Under the pieces are notes generated by a model that had not been told where the DNA came from, made no database searches, and was given only the letters and a program-made list of their open reading frames with translations. Both the position numbers and the translations under genes were made by a program. A stretch of DNA of 64,000 nt, from assembly GCF_009649685.1 (NCBI RefSeq), contig NZ_WJPK01000003.1, positions 329,921-393,920 of the forward strand, written 5' to 3'. This DNA is from Flavobacteriaceae bacterium EG-1. Lineage in GTDB: Bacteria > Bacteroidota > Bacteroidia > Flavobacteriales > Flavobacteriaceae. The number at the start of each line of letters is the position of its first letter. Within the stretch, counting starts at the first letter, position 1. Below are positions 18,299 to 27,879 of this stretch, piece by piece.

Positions 18299-18306
18299 CA
18301 AAAGTA
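18299..18306 (-). promoter_or_regulatory. -7 box of the endonuclease gene
   Basis: TACTTTTG on the minus strand, 4 nt from the ATG at 18294, another case of a near-leaderless start in this window. No -33 TTG at proper spacing. Confidence 0.4.
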
Positions 18307-18432
18307 ATTCAATTTAAGAGTATTCTAAAAATTACAATTGTAAGAAGTGACATTTATATTCGACCAAATAGCAATATAGCTCGTAGCACTTTTTTACATT
18401 GCGAAGATTAATTTAAAGAAAGGATAAATAGT

Positions 18433-18897
18433 ATGCTTACATGGAAAGATGTTATTCACTTTTCGGTTAATGGAAACCCAAAACCTAATAGACGTGTTGA
18501 AAAATCTGCATCGGAATGGCGCGAAATTTTAACTCCAGAACAATTTAGAATTACCCGCAATAAGGGGACTGAACGAGCACACTCTGGTGAACTTTGTAGC
18601 ATTCATGAAGCAGGGTTGTACCATTGTGTTTGTTGCAATGAACCACTATTCGATTCAACTATTAAATTTGAATCAGGTACGGGGTGGCCAAGTTTTACAC
18701 AACCTATAAAAGAAAATGCCATTAAATATATTAAAGACAACTCTTATGGGATGATTCGTGTTGAAGTGCTTTGTAATTGCTGCGATGGACACTTAGGTCA
18801 TGTTTTCCCAGATGGACCAAAACCAAGTGGTCTTCGTTACTGTATCAATTCAGAGTCTATGAAACTTCAACGTACGGATGATGAAAATAATAATTAA
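18433..18897 (+). CDS. msrB: Peptide methionine (R)-S-oxide reductase MsrB
   Basis: Repairs methionine-R-sulfoxide in proteins. 154 residues, cytosolic, with no signal peptide. Zinc ligands are the two Cys pairs (within C65-V-C-C68 and C114-N-C-C117); the catalytic nucleophile is Cys137 in RYCINS, with the conserved GTGWPSF and HLGHVF motifs before it. Cys55 is a candidate resolving cysteine. Monocistronic, followed by a strong bidirectional terminator. Confidence 0.97.
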   Translation: MLTWKDVIHFSVNGNPKPNRRVEKSASEWREILTPEQFRITRNKGTERAHSGELCSIHEAGLYHCVCCNEPLFDSTIKFESGTGWPSFTQPIKENAIKYIKDNSYGMIRVEVLCNCCDGHLGHVFPDGPKPSGLRYCINSESMKLQRTDDENNN

Positions 18898-18915
18898 AAC
18901 TAGTCTATTACAAAT

Positions 18916-18948
18916 AAAAAAAGCCTGCAGATTTAGCAGGCTTTTTTT
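18916..18948. terminator. Bidirectional terminator between msrB and prc
   Basis: A 13-bp stem (AAAAAAAGCCTGC / GCAGGCTTTTTTT) with a 7-nt loop, T-runs on both strands, between convergent genes. Confidence 0.9.
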
Positions 18949-18963
18949 ATTTTAATTTTATTA

Positions 18964-21168
18964 TTAACCTTTAACACTAGCCAGTTTAGAGTTATCTTTT
19001 TTAATAGTATTCATTTGTAAATCTTGTAGAACATTTACCGCTTCTTCTACATACACATCTTTAGCTAAGTTCTTATGCCAACGATCTCTTTTCTCACGTA
19101 AAATAGAATCCTTAGTAAATAACTCTTGTTCGTACTGTAAAGACTTAAAGGATAAGTGCGAATCATAATCCGTCATTTTCTTGAAATAATCCGACTTCTC
19201 TTTATCTTTTTTAACCTCTTCTTTGTAAACATCATATTTTAAAGAAATTACAGTTTCATCTTGTTCAGATTTAATCCACTGCGCATTTTCTTCAATCAGT
19301 TTTATTTGAGGATTATTCGCCATTCTATTTTTACTATTGGCTATAGTTTTATCATAATCAATATATCCCTCCCAAGGCGTGTAGTCTGCCGGTGAAATTT
19401 TATCCCATTTAAGAGGGTTAGCTTGATCTCGTTCACCTAAATCGATATAACTATATCTGTCTGGCACGACAACATCACTCTTAACACCTTCTAATTGAGT
19501 AGAACCACCATTAATTCGGTAAAATTTCTGCGTAGTAAGTTTAATTGCTCCCAAATCTCCATGTTCATTACTTCTAACAATATTTTCTAATGGAATCACA
19601 TTCTGTACAGTACCTTTTCCAAAAGTTTGTTTACTACCGATAACCACTGCACGCTTATAATCTTGCATAGCCGCTGCTAAAATTTCAGATGCAGATGCAG
19701 ATAATTCGTTTACTAAAACTACTAATGGTCCATCCCATTGTATACGTTCGTCTTTATCATCATATACCTCTTTACCATTATCTGAAGACCGAACTTGAAC
19801 AATTGGTCCATCTTTAATAAACAGACCGGCCATTTCTATAACTGTTTTCAAAGACCCGCCTCCATTATCTCTTAAATCTAAAATTAACCCTTCTACACCT
19901 TCTTCTTTTAGGCGCTCTACTTCTTTAGCAACATCTGTTGCAGCATTTCGCTCACCATAATCTTCAAAGTTTACGTAAAACTTAGGTAAGTTAATTAACC
20001 CATATTTCTTATCTTCTTTTAAGATATTTGCTGATTTTGCAAAAGACTCTTCTAGCTCTACTACATCTCTAGTTAATGAAATTACTTCATGCGAACCATC
20101 AATTTTCTTAACCGTAAGATCAACAACTGTACCTTCTGGCCCTTTAATCATTTTTATAGCATCATCTAAACGCATCCCAACGATATCTACAGCTTCCCCT
20201 CCATTCTGGCCAACCTTTATTATTTCATCTCCTACTTCTATACGTTGATCACGCCAAACTGGACCTCCAGAAATAATACCTTCAATTTTAGCACCTGTAT
20301 TCGTTTTTCTCAAACGAGCACCTATACCTTCAAACTTACCAGACATACTTGTATCAAACTTCTCCTTTTCTTCTGGCGCGAAATAGTATGTGTGTGGATC
20401 AAACTCGTCTACAATAGTATTTATATATTGCACAAACCAATCTTTACGTTGTAAATCATCAACAAAATCAAAAAATTCATCTAGTGTTTTTAGTGTAGAT
20501 TCTCTAGATGACTTTTCTGCTTCTTCCGGAGTTAAAGGTTTATCATCAGAAACTTTTTCAAATTCATTAGGATCTGATTCAATTACCTCTACCACTTCAC
20601 CATTAACCATTTCCTTTTTTACAACTGGTTTTTTCTTCACTGCGGCTAGTTTCGAATCATACGTACCCATAGTAGCATACTTCAGTTGTTTTCTCCAACG
20701 TTCTTTTAAATCATTTTTTGAGGCAGCAAAAGATTCTACTTTATAATCAATATTTATAGATTCATCAGCAGTATAGTCAAATGGTTTTGCTAAAACCTCT
20801 TTATAAATATTCTTTGCTTCATTCATTCTTTTTATTAATCGTTCATGTACGATATTGAAAAAAGCTATATCGGTGTTTTTAATTTGATCATCTATTTGAA
20901 ATTTGTATTGTTCAAATTCCATAATATCCTCTTCTAGAAAATAACGCTTTGTAGGATCTAAAACATCAATAAAATCTTCGAATACACTTACCGAGAAATC
21001 GTCATCAATATTTTTTGGATCATAATGTCCTTTTTCCAATACATACGTAATAAGCTCTAAAAGTAACTTATCCTTATCATCTGTATTTTCGAAAGATTTA
21101 TTGGTAAAGCTACAAGAGGCAACTGCAATTAACATTACTAATAATGCGTAGGCTAAATTATTCTTCAT
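18964..21168 (-). CDS. prc: C-terminal processing (tail-specific) protease, Prc type, S41A
   Basis: A 734-residue periplasmic lipoprotein protease (lipobox ending at Cys19). It degrades or trims envelope proteins from their C-termini. After an N-terminal helical region (about 30-200) comes a PDZ domain (about 245-335, GIGARLRKT...VGDEIIKVGQ) and the S41 catalytic domain. Ser494 in SASASEI is the nucleophile and Lys518 in TFGKGTVQ the general base; the DUF3340-like C-terminal region follows. A Lys/Glu-rich insertion (KKKPVVKKEMVNGEVVE, about 175-200) is unusual. Monocistronic. Confidence 0.96.
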   Translation of the reverse strand: MKNNLAYALLVMLIAVASCSFTNKSFENTDDKDKLLLELITYVLEKGHYDPKNIDDDFSVSVFEDFIDVLDPTKRYFLEEDIMEFEQYKFQIDDQIKNTDIAFFNIVHERLIKRMNEAKNIYKEVLAKPFDYTADESINIDYKVESFAASKNDLKERWRKQLKYATMGTYDSKLAAVKKKPVVKKEMVNGEVVEVIESDPNEFEKVSDDKPLTPEEAEKSSRESTLKTLDEFFDFVDDLQRKDWFVQYINTIVDEFDPHTYYFAPEEKEKFDTSMSGKFEGIGARLRKTNTGAKIEGIISGGPVWRDQRIEVGDEIIKVGQNGGEAVDIVGMRLDDAIKMIKGPEGTVVDLTVKKIDGSHEVISLTRDVVELEESFAKSANILKEDKKYGLINLPKFYVNFEDYGERNAATDVAKEVERLKEEGVEGLILDLRDNGGGSLKTVIEMAGLFIKDGPIVQVRSSDNGKEVYDDKDERIQWDGPLVVLVNELSASASEILAAAMQDYKRAVVIGSKQTFGKGTVQNVIPLENIVRSNEHGDLGAIKLTTQKFYRINGGSTQLEGVKSDVVVPDRYSYIDLGERDQANPLKWDKISPADYTPWEGYIDYDKTIANSKNRMANNPQIKLIEENAQWIKSEQDETVISLKYDVYKEEVKKDKEKSDYFKKMTDYDSHLSFKSLQYEQELFTKDSILREKRDRWHKNLAKDVYVEEAVNVLQDLQMNTIKKDNSKLASVKG

Positions 21169-21308
21169 AGAATTTTTTTAGTTTTAAGACAATCTATTTT
21201 TTTCGGAGGATGATTGCCAAAATGCATCCTTGATTATTTAACGAATTCCCTAAGATACTGAAAAAACCATGCCATTTTGGGACCATCGGCAATAATTTTT
21301 TGTTAAAC

Positions 21309-21320
21309 GACCGCAAGGTC
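21309..21320 (+). other. GNRA-type mini-hairpin upstream of surE
   Basis: GACC-GCAA-GGTC, a 4-bp stem with a GCAA tetraloop, followed by a T-rich stretch. It lies in the 195-bp gap between the divergent prc and surE genes. It could stabilise the surE leader; too short to call a terminator. Confidence 0.2.
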
Positions 21321-21363
21321 ATATCTCTTTTTAAACGTATTTTTATAGCATAAATTATACAGA

Positions 21364-22143
21364 ATGCAAAAACCCTTGATTCTAATTACAAATGACGATG
21401 GTATAACTGCTCCCGGCATTAATGCTCTTGTTAGTTTTATGAAGGAAATTGGAGAAGTAGTTGTGGTAGCTCCAGACAGTCCGCAATCTGGCCAAGGTCA
21501 TGCTATTACTTTAGATTACGCATTATTCTCTGCCAAAATTTCTTCTAATGAAGAGGCAAATGGACATTTGGCATATTCTTGTAGTGGCACACCCGCAGAT
21601 TGTGTAAAACTTGGTTTGCAAGAAATTCTAACCCGAAGACCCGATATTTGTGTAAGTGGTATAAATCATGGCTCCAATTCTTCAATAAATGTAATTTACT
21701 CAGGCACTATGAGTGCTGCCATAGAGGCAGGGATAGAAGGAATTCCTGCAATAGGCTTTTCATTATGTGATTTTTCTTGGAATGCCGATTTCGAACAAGC
21801 TAAAGAGTCTATAATAAAAATTGTAAAATCTGCGTTAAAAAACGGCATTCCTAATGGAGTTGTACTTAACGTAAATATACCAAAGCTAAAAAAAGAGGAA
21901 ATAGCCGGTATTAAAATATGTCGGCAAGCACGTGCAAATTGGAAAGAACGTTTTGACAAGCGTACTAACCCTATGGGTAAAGAATATTATTGGCTAACAG
22001 GAGAATTCGAACTTTTAGATAAAGGTGAAGATACCGATGAACATGCTTTAGCTAATGGTTATATTTCAGTGGTGCCCACCCAATTTGATTTAACCGCACA
22101 CCATGCCATTCAAGGCTTAAACAACTGGAATCTACATGAATAA
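21364..22143 (+). CDS. surE: 5'/3'-nucleotidase SurE
   Basis: A metal-dependent phosphatase that hydrolyses nucleoside 5'- and 3'-monophosphates in the cytosol. 259 residues with the N-terminal metal site N10-D11-D12-G and conserved APDSPQSGQGHAIT, SGTPADCVK, SGINHGSN and YSGTMSAAIEA motifs. Its end overlaps the next small gene by 8 bp, and lpxB follows, the same order as in many Bacteroidota. Confidence 0.97.
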   Translation: MQKPLILITNDDGITAPGINALVSFMKEIGEVVVVAPDSPQSGQGHAITLDYALFSAKISSNEEANGHLAYSCSGTPADCVKLGLQEILTRRPDICVSGINHGSNSSINVIYSGTMSAAIEAGIEGIPAIGFSLCDFSWNADFEQAKESIIKIVKSALKNGIPNGVVLNVNIPKLKKEEIAGIKICRQARANWKERFDKRTNPMGKEYYWLTGEFELLDKGEDTDEHALANGYISVVPTQFDLTAHHAIQGLNNWNLHE

Positions 22144-22417
22144 AAAAGAAATATTTATTGGTTTTATTGTAGGAATTATAGCGAACACAGTAGGCACACT
22201 TGCTTATATTTTGTTTTTTTCGGAAATGGGAATTGTAGAAACTTTTGAAGCAGCATTAAAACAAGGACATTTGGGAAGCTTATTAGCATTAGGCGCCATT
22301 TTAAATCTCATTGCTTTTTTCGGGTTTCTACGAATTCGTAGAGATGAACGGGCAAAAGGTGTACTTATTGCCACTATAATTTCAGCATTAGTTATCCTAT
22401 ATTACAAGATGTTCTGA
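22136..22417 (+). CDS. Small membrane protein between surE and lpxB
   Basis: A 93-residue protein with three predicted transmembrane helices (about 6-28, 46-65, 74-91) separated by short charged loops (EAALKQGH; RIRRDERAKG). No catalytic motif; I do not recognise a named family. Translationally coupled to surE (8-bp overlap), with lpxB 32 nt further on, so a role in envelope or lipid A metabolism is possible but only by association. Confidence 0.88.
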   Translation: MNKKEIFIGFIVGIIANTVGTLAYILFFSEMGIVETFEAALKQGHLGSLLALGAILNLIAFFGFLRIRRDERAKGVLIATIISALVILYYKMF

Positions 22418-22449
22418 AGTACAGAACTATTAAAATGTGATTCAAAAGT

Positions 22450-23571
22450 ATGAAGTACTATATAATTGCAGGCGAAGCTTCAGGCGACTTACACGGATCC
22501 AACTTAATTAAGGCTTTAAAAGAAAAAGATTTAGATGCTGATATTCGTTGTTGGGGTGGTGATTTAATGAAAGCTGCTGGTGCACATTTAGTGAAGCATT
22601 ACAAAGAATTAGCTTTCATGGGGTTTATAGAGGTTATTTTGAACCTTGGTCGAATATCTAAAAACATTAAATTTTGTAAAATAGACATAGCTGAATTCAA
22701 ACCAGATGCCATTATTTTTATTGATTATTCTGGTTTCAACCTTAGAATTGCCAAATGGGCTAAAGCTAACAACTTCAACACAAACTATTATATTTCCCCA
22801 CAAATTTGGGCCTCTCGAGAAGGTCGTATTAAAAATATTAAACGTGACATTAATGCGATGCACGTAATACTTCCTTTCGAAAAAGAGTTTTATGAGAAAA
22901 AGCATGGGTATAATGTAAATTTTGTTGGCCATCCCTTAATAGACGCTATTGAAAATACGCCCAAACCAGTTAATGAATCTTTTCGGGCATCAAATAATCT
23001 AGATCCAATTAAACCAATTATTGCCTTATTACCAGGAAGTAGAAAGCAAGAGGTTGAAAAAATGCTAGAGTTAATGCTTTCTGTTGTGGACGATTTTAAA
23101 AGTTATCAATTTGTTATTGCTGGGGCTCCAAGTTTAGATGATGACTTTTACGAAAACTTCTTAAACGACAAGAACATTAACTTTGTCTCCAACCAAACGT
23201 ATGCATTATTAAGTTTATCTTATGCAGCATTAGTAACAAGTGGTACTGCAACATTAGAAACTGCACTATTTAAAGTACCTCAAGTAGTTTGTTACAGAGC
23301 AAATTGGCTATCTTATCAAATTGCGAAACGTATAATTACATTAAAATACATTTCATTAGTAAATTTAATAATGAATAAAGAGGTGGTGACTGAATTAATA
23401 CAAGATGACCTTACTTCAAAAAACATTAAAAAGGAGCTGAGCAACATTCTAATTGGTCCTAAACGCGAGCAACAAATTAATGCATATTCTAAACTAGAAA
23501 ATAAATTAGGTGGTATAGGCGCCAGCGAAAACACAGCCAAATCTATCATCAAAAATATATCTTCAAAATAA
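22450..23571 (+). CDS. lpxB: Lipid-A-disaccharide synthase
   Basis: Condenses UDP-2,3-diacylglucosamine with lipid X to form the lipid A disaccharide at the inner-membrane surface. 373 residues (family about 380), GT19 fold. Visible signatures: the start IIAGEASGDLHGSNLIKAL, then WGGDLM, FIDYSGFNLRIAKW, YYISPQIWASREGR, FVGHPLID, LLPGSRKQEVEKM and TSGTATLETALF (UDP-sugar site). It confirms an LPS-producing Gram-negative cell. Confidence 0.97.
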   Translation: MKYYIIAGEASGDLHGSNLIKALKEKDLDADIRCWGGDLMKAAGAHLVKHYKELAFMGFIEVILNLGRISKNIKFCKIDIAEFKPDAIIFIDYSGFNLRIAKWAKANNFNTNYYISPQIWASREGRIKNIKRDINAMHVILPFEKEFYEKKHGYNVNFVGHPLIDAIENTPKPVNESFRASNNLDPIKPIIALLPGSRKQEVEKMLELMLSVVDDFKSYQFVIAGAPSLDDDFYENFLNDKNINFVSNQTYALLSLSYAALVTSGTATLETALFKVPQVVCYRANWLSYQIAKRIITLKYISLVNLIMNKEVVTELIQDDLTSKNIKKELSNILIGPKREQQINAYSKLENKLGGIGASENTAKSIIKNISSK

Positions 23572-23648
23572 GGGATATCGCATTCAAAAATTATTTTTGA
23601 AAAAAAATTTATAATTTTGAGTATCCCCATAGAACTAAATCTACTTTG

Positions 23649-24221
23649 ATGTTGAAAAGAACACTGTACATCTCACTTAGCTTTTTGGTACTAAGTTGTG
23701 GCGTTTCTAAGAAAAAAACCACCTTATCTAAGTCGCGTACTATTACCGTAAATGCCTCTGATAAAAGACCAAAAGTAAGTGTAGAGGGTACTCCAATTAA
23801 AAAAGAAGAGTCATACAAAAGAGTAGAAAGAAGGTCCATTTCTAAAGCTGATGAAATAATAAATACTGCACTCACTTTCTCAGGCACACGATACAAATTT
23901 GGTGGCACTTCCAAGAAAGGCATGGACTGTTCCGGGCTTCTTTATGTAGCTTTTGGAGAACATGATGTTTCATTACCTCGAGTATCATACCATATGGCAG
24001 AAGAAGGTAAACGTATTAATGTAAGAAATGTAGAAAAAGGAGATTTGTTGTTTTTTAAGACTAACCGCAAAAGCAAACGAATAAATCATGTAGGCATGGT
24101 AGTCGCAACAGGCGATGAAATTAAATTTATTCATGCGAGTTCTTCAAGAGGTGTTATCGTTTCCTCGCTAAGAGAAGGCTATTGGAATTCCGCTTTTGTT
24201 AAAGCAAATAGGATACTTTAA
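23649..24221 (+). CDS. NlpC/P60 (C40) peptidoglycan endopeptidase, lipoprotein
   Basis: Cleaves peptide crosslinks or stems of peptidoglycan. 190 residues from the ATG at 23649 (a TTG one codon earlier is possible). A lipoprotein signal (LSFLVLSCG) and a Lys/Ser-rich linker precede the C40 domain. Cys94 in DCSGL is the nucleophile, with His in NHVGMV and a third polar residue in FIHASSS. Two TAnnTTTG-like boxes (23592-23599 and 23612-23619) lie upstream. Only one base separates its stop from the comEC ATG. Confidence 0.93.
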   Translation: MLKRTLYISLSFLVLSCGVSKKKTTLSKSRTITVNASDKRPKVSVEGTPIKKEESYKRVERRSISKADEIINTALTFSGTRYKFGGTSKKGMDCSGLLYVAFGEHDVSLPRVSYHMAEEGKRINVRNVEKGDLLFFKTNRKSKRINHVGMVVATGDEIKFIHASSSRGVIVSSLREGYWNSAFVKANRIL

Positions 24222-24222
24222 T

Positions 24223-26253
24223 ATGAAGCTGTTACGCTTTATACCGATTAAGCTAACAGCATTTTTAATATTAGGTATCGTAATTGGCACTTATTTTCCA
24301 TTTACAATAGAACAGGCTTTTATCGTTACTAGTATATTAACAACCATACTTGCCATAATTTTTATTAAAATAAAAGACAGTAAAAATATAGCTTTCGGCA
24401 GCATCACCTTTTTACTTACTATTTCAATTGGCATCTTATCAGTTACGCTATCAAATCCAAATAATTATGCAACACATTATTCTAAGTTAAAAAAGGATGA
24501 AATAGCAAGTTGGCATTTAAAAATTAGTGAAGTTTTAAGACCTACAGCTTTCTCAAATAGATATTTAGTTTCGGTACAATCTTTAAATGGTAAAAAAGCG
24601 ACTGGAAAAATTTTAATAAGTCAGTCCAAAAATGATATACAAACTCTATTACAAGTAGATGATGAATTACAGATTGTCTCCGCAATTGAAACCATAAAAG
24701 CACCATTAAATCCGCACCAATTCAATTATAAAAAATATATGAATGGTTTGGGAATAAATAATCAAATTCAATTAAAAACTAACAATTATATTATAGTAGA
24801 AAATCCTAAAAGAAGCATATTTGGTTATGCATCAGAAATTCGGAATATAATTATTGAAAAGCTCAAAAAAGAAAGATTTGGCAAAGAAGAACTATCAGTA
24901 ATTCAAGCATTATTATTAGGCCAACGAAACAACCTTTCATCTGAAACATATGATGACTATAAAAACGCTGGTGCTGTTCACATTTTAGCTCTTTCAGGTT
25001 TACATATAGGCATTTTGTTACTCATATTGCAATTCGTGTTACAACCACTTACCTATTTACCAAGAGGAAAAAATATTAAATTAATTTTTACAGTAATACT
25101 TTTATGGAGTTTTGCGCTTTTAGCGGGGTTTTCCTCTTCAATAGTTCGATCGGTTACCATGTTTACGTTTGTTGCTTATGCTATGCATTTAAACAGACCA
25201 AGTAATTCAATCAATATTTTAGCGCTTTCAATGTTTTTTATTCTGCTAGTTTTTGATCCAAGCCTCCTTTTCCAAGTTGGATTTCAAATGAGTTATGCGG
25301 CCGTATTTGCAATAGTATGGATATACCCAATTTTGCAAAAAGTTTGGCTTCCAAACAATCTAATATTTAAAAAAATATGGCAACTACTAGCAGTAAGTTT
25401 AGCTGCACAATTAGGTGTTTTACCCATTAGTTTATTCTACTTTCATCAATTTCCAGGATTATTTTTTATTTCCAATATTATTATAGTACCAGCATTAGGA
25501 GTTATACTTGGTATGGGAATCTTTATTATAATATTAAGTTTAACTAACATATTACCTAACTTTTTAGTCATTATATATAATTCGATAATTACGTATATGA
25601 ACTCAGTAATTAAATGGGTTGCAACACAAGAGTCATTTATCTTTAAGAACATATCTTTTGACAACAATCAATTAGTTTTAGCATACTTCATAATAATTAG
25701 TTTAGTACTACTTTACAATAACACCAATTTAAAAAGAGTAATATATTTAGCTAGTAGTGTACTTTTATTTCAACTCTACACATTTTATGTAACACATAGT
25801 ATTCAACAGCATACTCACTTAATCGTGGCGCATCAAATCAATAATTCTATTTTGCTACAACACAATGGAGGAAACCTAGTTGTTTTAACCCGTGATTCTT
25901 TAAAATCTGATCAGTTCACAAAAAACTATGCAGTTGCAGAGCGTCTGCGTTCCATTAAAAACCTAACAATTAAAAACGCTTATTTATACAAGAATAATAG
26001 TGTTTACATAATGGACAGTTCAGCGCTATATCCACCAGTAGAACACCCTTTAGATTACTTAATACTATCACAGTCACCCAAAATCAATTTAGATCGATTT
26101 ATAGATTCAATCCTTCCAAAAAAAATAATTGCTGACGGCAGTAATTTTAACGGATATATAAAGCGCTGGCAAAAAACTTGTTTACAAAAAGAAATTCCTT
26201 TTCACTATACAGGTGAAAAGGGAGCTTATTATTTTAATACCACTAGTTATTAA
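24223..26253 (+). CDS. comEC: ComEC/Rec2-type DNA uptake channel
   Basis: A polytopic inner-membrane protein that carries single-stranded DNA into the cytoplasm during transformation. 676 residues from the ATG at 24223. N-terminal helices and an OB-like DUF4131 domain (about 1-190) precede the Competence domain (about 225-490) with GAVHILALSGLHIGIL and SSIVRSVTMF. The C-terminal part (about 525-676), where many ComEC proteins carry a metallo-beta-lactamase domain, shows no HxHxDH motif and appears degenerate. Its stop overlaps the convergent transporter gene by 4 bp. Confidence 0.92.
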   Translation: MKLLRFIPIKLTAFLILGIVIGTYFPFTIEQAFIVTSILTTILAIIFIKIKDSKNIAFGSITFLLTISIGILSVTLSNPNNYATHYSKLKKDEIASWHLKISEVLRPTAFSNRYLVSVQSLNGKKATGKILISQSKNDIQTLLQVDDELQIVSAIETIKAPLNPHQFNYKKYMNGLGINNQIQLKTNNYIIVENPKRSIFGYASEIRNIIIEKLKKERFGKEELSVIQALLLGQRNNLSSETYDDYKNAGAVHILALSGLHIGILLLILQFVLQPLTYLPRGKNIKLIFTVILLWSFALLAGFSSSIVRSVTMFTFVAYAMHLNRPSNSINILALSMFFILLVFDPSLLFQVGFQMSYAAVFAIVWIYPILQKVWLPNNLIFKKIWQLLAVSLAAQLGVLPISLFYFHQFPGLFFISNIIIVPALGVILGMGIFIIILSLTNILPNFLVIIYNSIITYMNSVIKWVATQESFIFKNISFDNNQLVLAYFIIISLVLLYNNTNLKRVIYLASSVLLFQLYTFYVTHSIQQHTHLIVAHQINNSILLQHNGGNLVVLTRDSLKSDQFTKNYAVAERLRSIKNLTIKNAYLYKNNSVYIMDSSALYPPVEHPLDYLILSQSPKINLDRFIDSILPKKIIADGSNFNGYIKRWQKTCLQKEIPFHYTGEKGAYYFNTTSY

Positions 26254-27815
26254 TGATTAGATAATTCAAACCCTTCATTTTCATCATCATGAATAAAAGT
26301 CTCTTTATCTTCTGCACCATGTGTAAGTCTTCTTAGTGGTTTAATTAAAAGTATAACCAGTAATCCAAAAAGCACAGCAAAAACAAACAAGCCTCCGAAA
26401 ATATTTAATTCTCCTGCATTAGAGGCACTTTCCCCAATTACCCCAGCTACTTTATTACCAAGACCTGTAGCAGCCCAATAAACTCCCATCATTAAAGCCA
26501 TGTATCTTGCAGGAGCTAGTTTCGTAAAAAATGACAATGAGACTGGAGAGAGACATAATTCTCCCATAGTATGAAAAAAATACGCCAATACTAACCAATA
26601 CATTGCTGAACTACCATTAGCTTCATATTCTAATGAAGCAAAAACCATATAAACGAAACCTACCCCCATTATTATAACACCAACAGCCATTTTAAAAAGA
26701 GAATCTGCTGCTTTTCCCTTCAACTTTCTTTTGGCCCATATATTCGCTACTAAGACTGAAAACAGGATAATAAATCCAGCGTTAGCCCCCTGAAACCATG
26801 CTGCTGGAACTTCCATTCCCATAAACATTCTATTTGTTTTTTCTTCAGCATATAGATTCATTAATCCGCCCATTTGTTCAAAACAACCCCAAAAGACAAT
26901 TACCATCAATAAGGACAACAACAACACTACATATCTATCTTTCTCAATTTGACCATTTAGGTTTTTATATATCATCATCATTAAGCCAGTTATAAGGGCT
27001 AAAACAATATACAAAACACCAAAACCCCAGCTATCTGCACCTTCATATGTAAAACCTGCATAGATAGCATATACCATCATTATAACAACTATTGTCAACT
27101 GCAAAGGAGATTTAAATAATTGCCCAAATAACGTTGCTAAACTAATATCATTAGATTTGTCTTCAACTGTTGGTTCATTTCCAACATGTACTAAATATCG
27201 TTGTCCATATAGGTAAACAAATAAACCAATTGCCATTCCTATCCCAGCAAGACCAAACCCAGCATGCCAGCCATAAATGGCAGCAACAAGTCCTACAGAA
27301 AGTGAAGCGGTAAACGAGCCAAGGTTAATACCCACATAAAAAATACTGAATCCTTTATCTCTTCGAATATCATTTTGTTTGTACAAACCACCTACCATTG
27401 TTGAAATATTTGGTTTAAGCATTCCAACTCCAAGTATTACCAAGCCAAGTCCTGTATAATAGGCCCATATGGCATCAATTGCCAAAACAACATGACCAGC
27501 AGTAAGAAGAATAGCGCCTATTGTAACTGCCTTTTTTTGGCCGATATATCTATCAGCAATAAAACCACCTGGAATACTCATTAAATAAACCAACATTGTA
27601 TACCAACCATATAAGGCTAAAGCTTCCGTGGCGGTCCAACCTAAACCAGATTGCGGATTATTCTCTAGAGTTTGAGCAGTCATATATAAAGTCAATAAAG
27701 CTCTCATTCCATAATAAGAAAAACGCTCCCACATTTCTGTAAAGAACAAAACATAAAGACCTACGGGATGCCCAAAAAGTTCTTTTTTATGTGTTGGTTT
27801 TATTGTATCTGCCAT
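26250..27815 (-). CDS. Proton-coupled oligopeptide transporter (POT/PTR2)
   Basis: An MFS-fold importer of di- and tripeptides at the inner membrane. 521 residues with 12-14 predicted helices. The family signature is clear: the helix-1 motif ExWERFSYYGMRALL (the ExxERF proton/peptide-coupling motif) and GGFIADRYIGQKKAV. A basic-acidic cytosolic C-terminal tail follows. Immediately upstream is a DPP-IV-type peptidase, which would generate dipeptides, so the two probably work together. Confidence 0.95.
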   Translation of the reverse strand: MADTIKPTHKKELFGHPVGLYVLFFTEMWERFSYYGMRALLTLYMTAQTLENNPQSGLGWTATEALALYGWYTMLVYLMSIPGGFIADRYIGQKKAVTIGAILLTAGHVVLAIDAIWAYYTGLGLVILGVGMLKPNISTMVGGLYKQNDIRRDKGFSIFYVGINLGSFTASLSVGLVAAIYGWHAGFGLAGIGMAIGLFVYLYGQRYLVHVGNEPTVEDKSNDISLATLFGQLFKSPLQLTIVVIMMVYAIYAGFTYEGADSWGFGVLYIVLALITGLMMMIYKNLNGQIEKDRYVVLLLSLLMVIVFWGCFEQMGGLMNLYAEEKTNRMFMGMEVPAAWFQGANAGFIILFSVLVANIWAKRKLKGKAADSLFKMAVGVIIMGVGFVYMVFASLEYEANGSSAMYWLVLAYFFHTMGELCLSPVSLSFFTKLAPARYMALMMGVYWAATGLGNKVAGVIGESASNAGELNIFGGLFVFAVLFGLLVILLIKPLRRLTHGAEDKETFIHDDENEGFELSNH

Positions 27816-27863
27816 ATTATTTATCTATGCTATAAAATTAACTTATTACTTGATGTACCAAAA

Positions 27864-27871
27864 CAAACTTA
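27864..27871 (-). promoter_or_regulatory. -7 box of the peptide transporter gene
   Basis: TAAGTTTG on the minus strand (TAnnTTTG), 49 nt from the ATG at 27815, in the 64-bp gap after the peptidase gene. No obvious -33. Confidence 0.35.
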
Positions 27872-27879
27872 ATCGTAAA

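Noticed and set aside
20390-20746. 118-codon frame on the plus strand inside prc
   Set aside because: Antisense to a well-supported protease gene; Ser/Phe-rich low-complexity translation typical of a mirror frame.
22609-22932. 107-codon frame antisense to lpxB
   Set aside because: Covers conserved lpxB motifs on the other strand; no independent signals.
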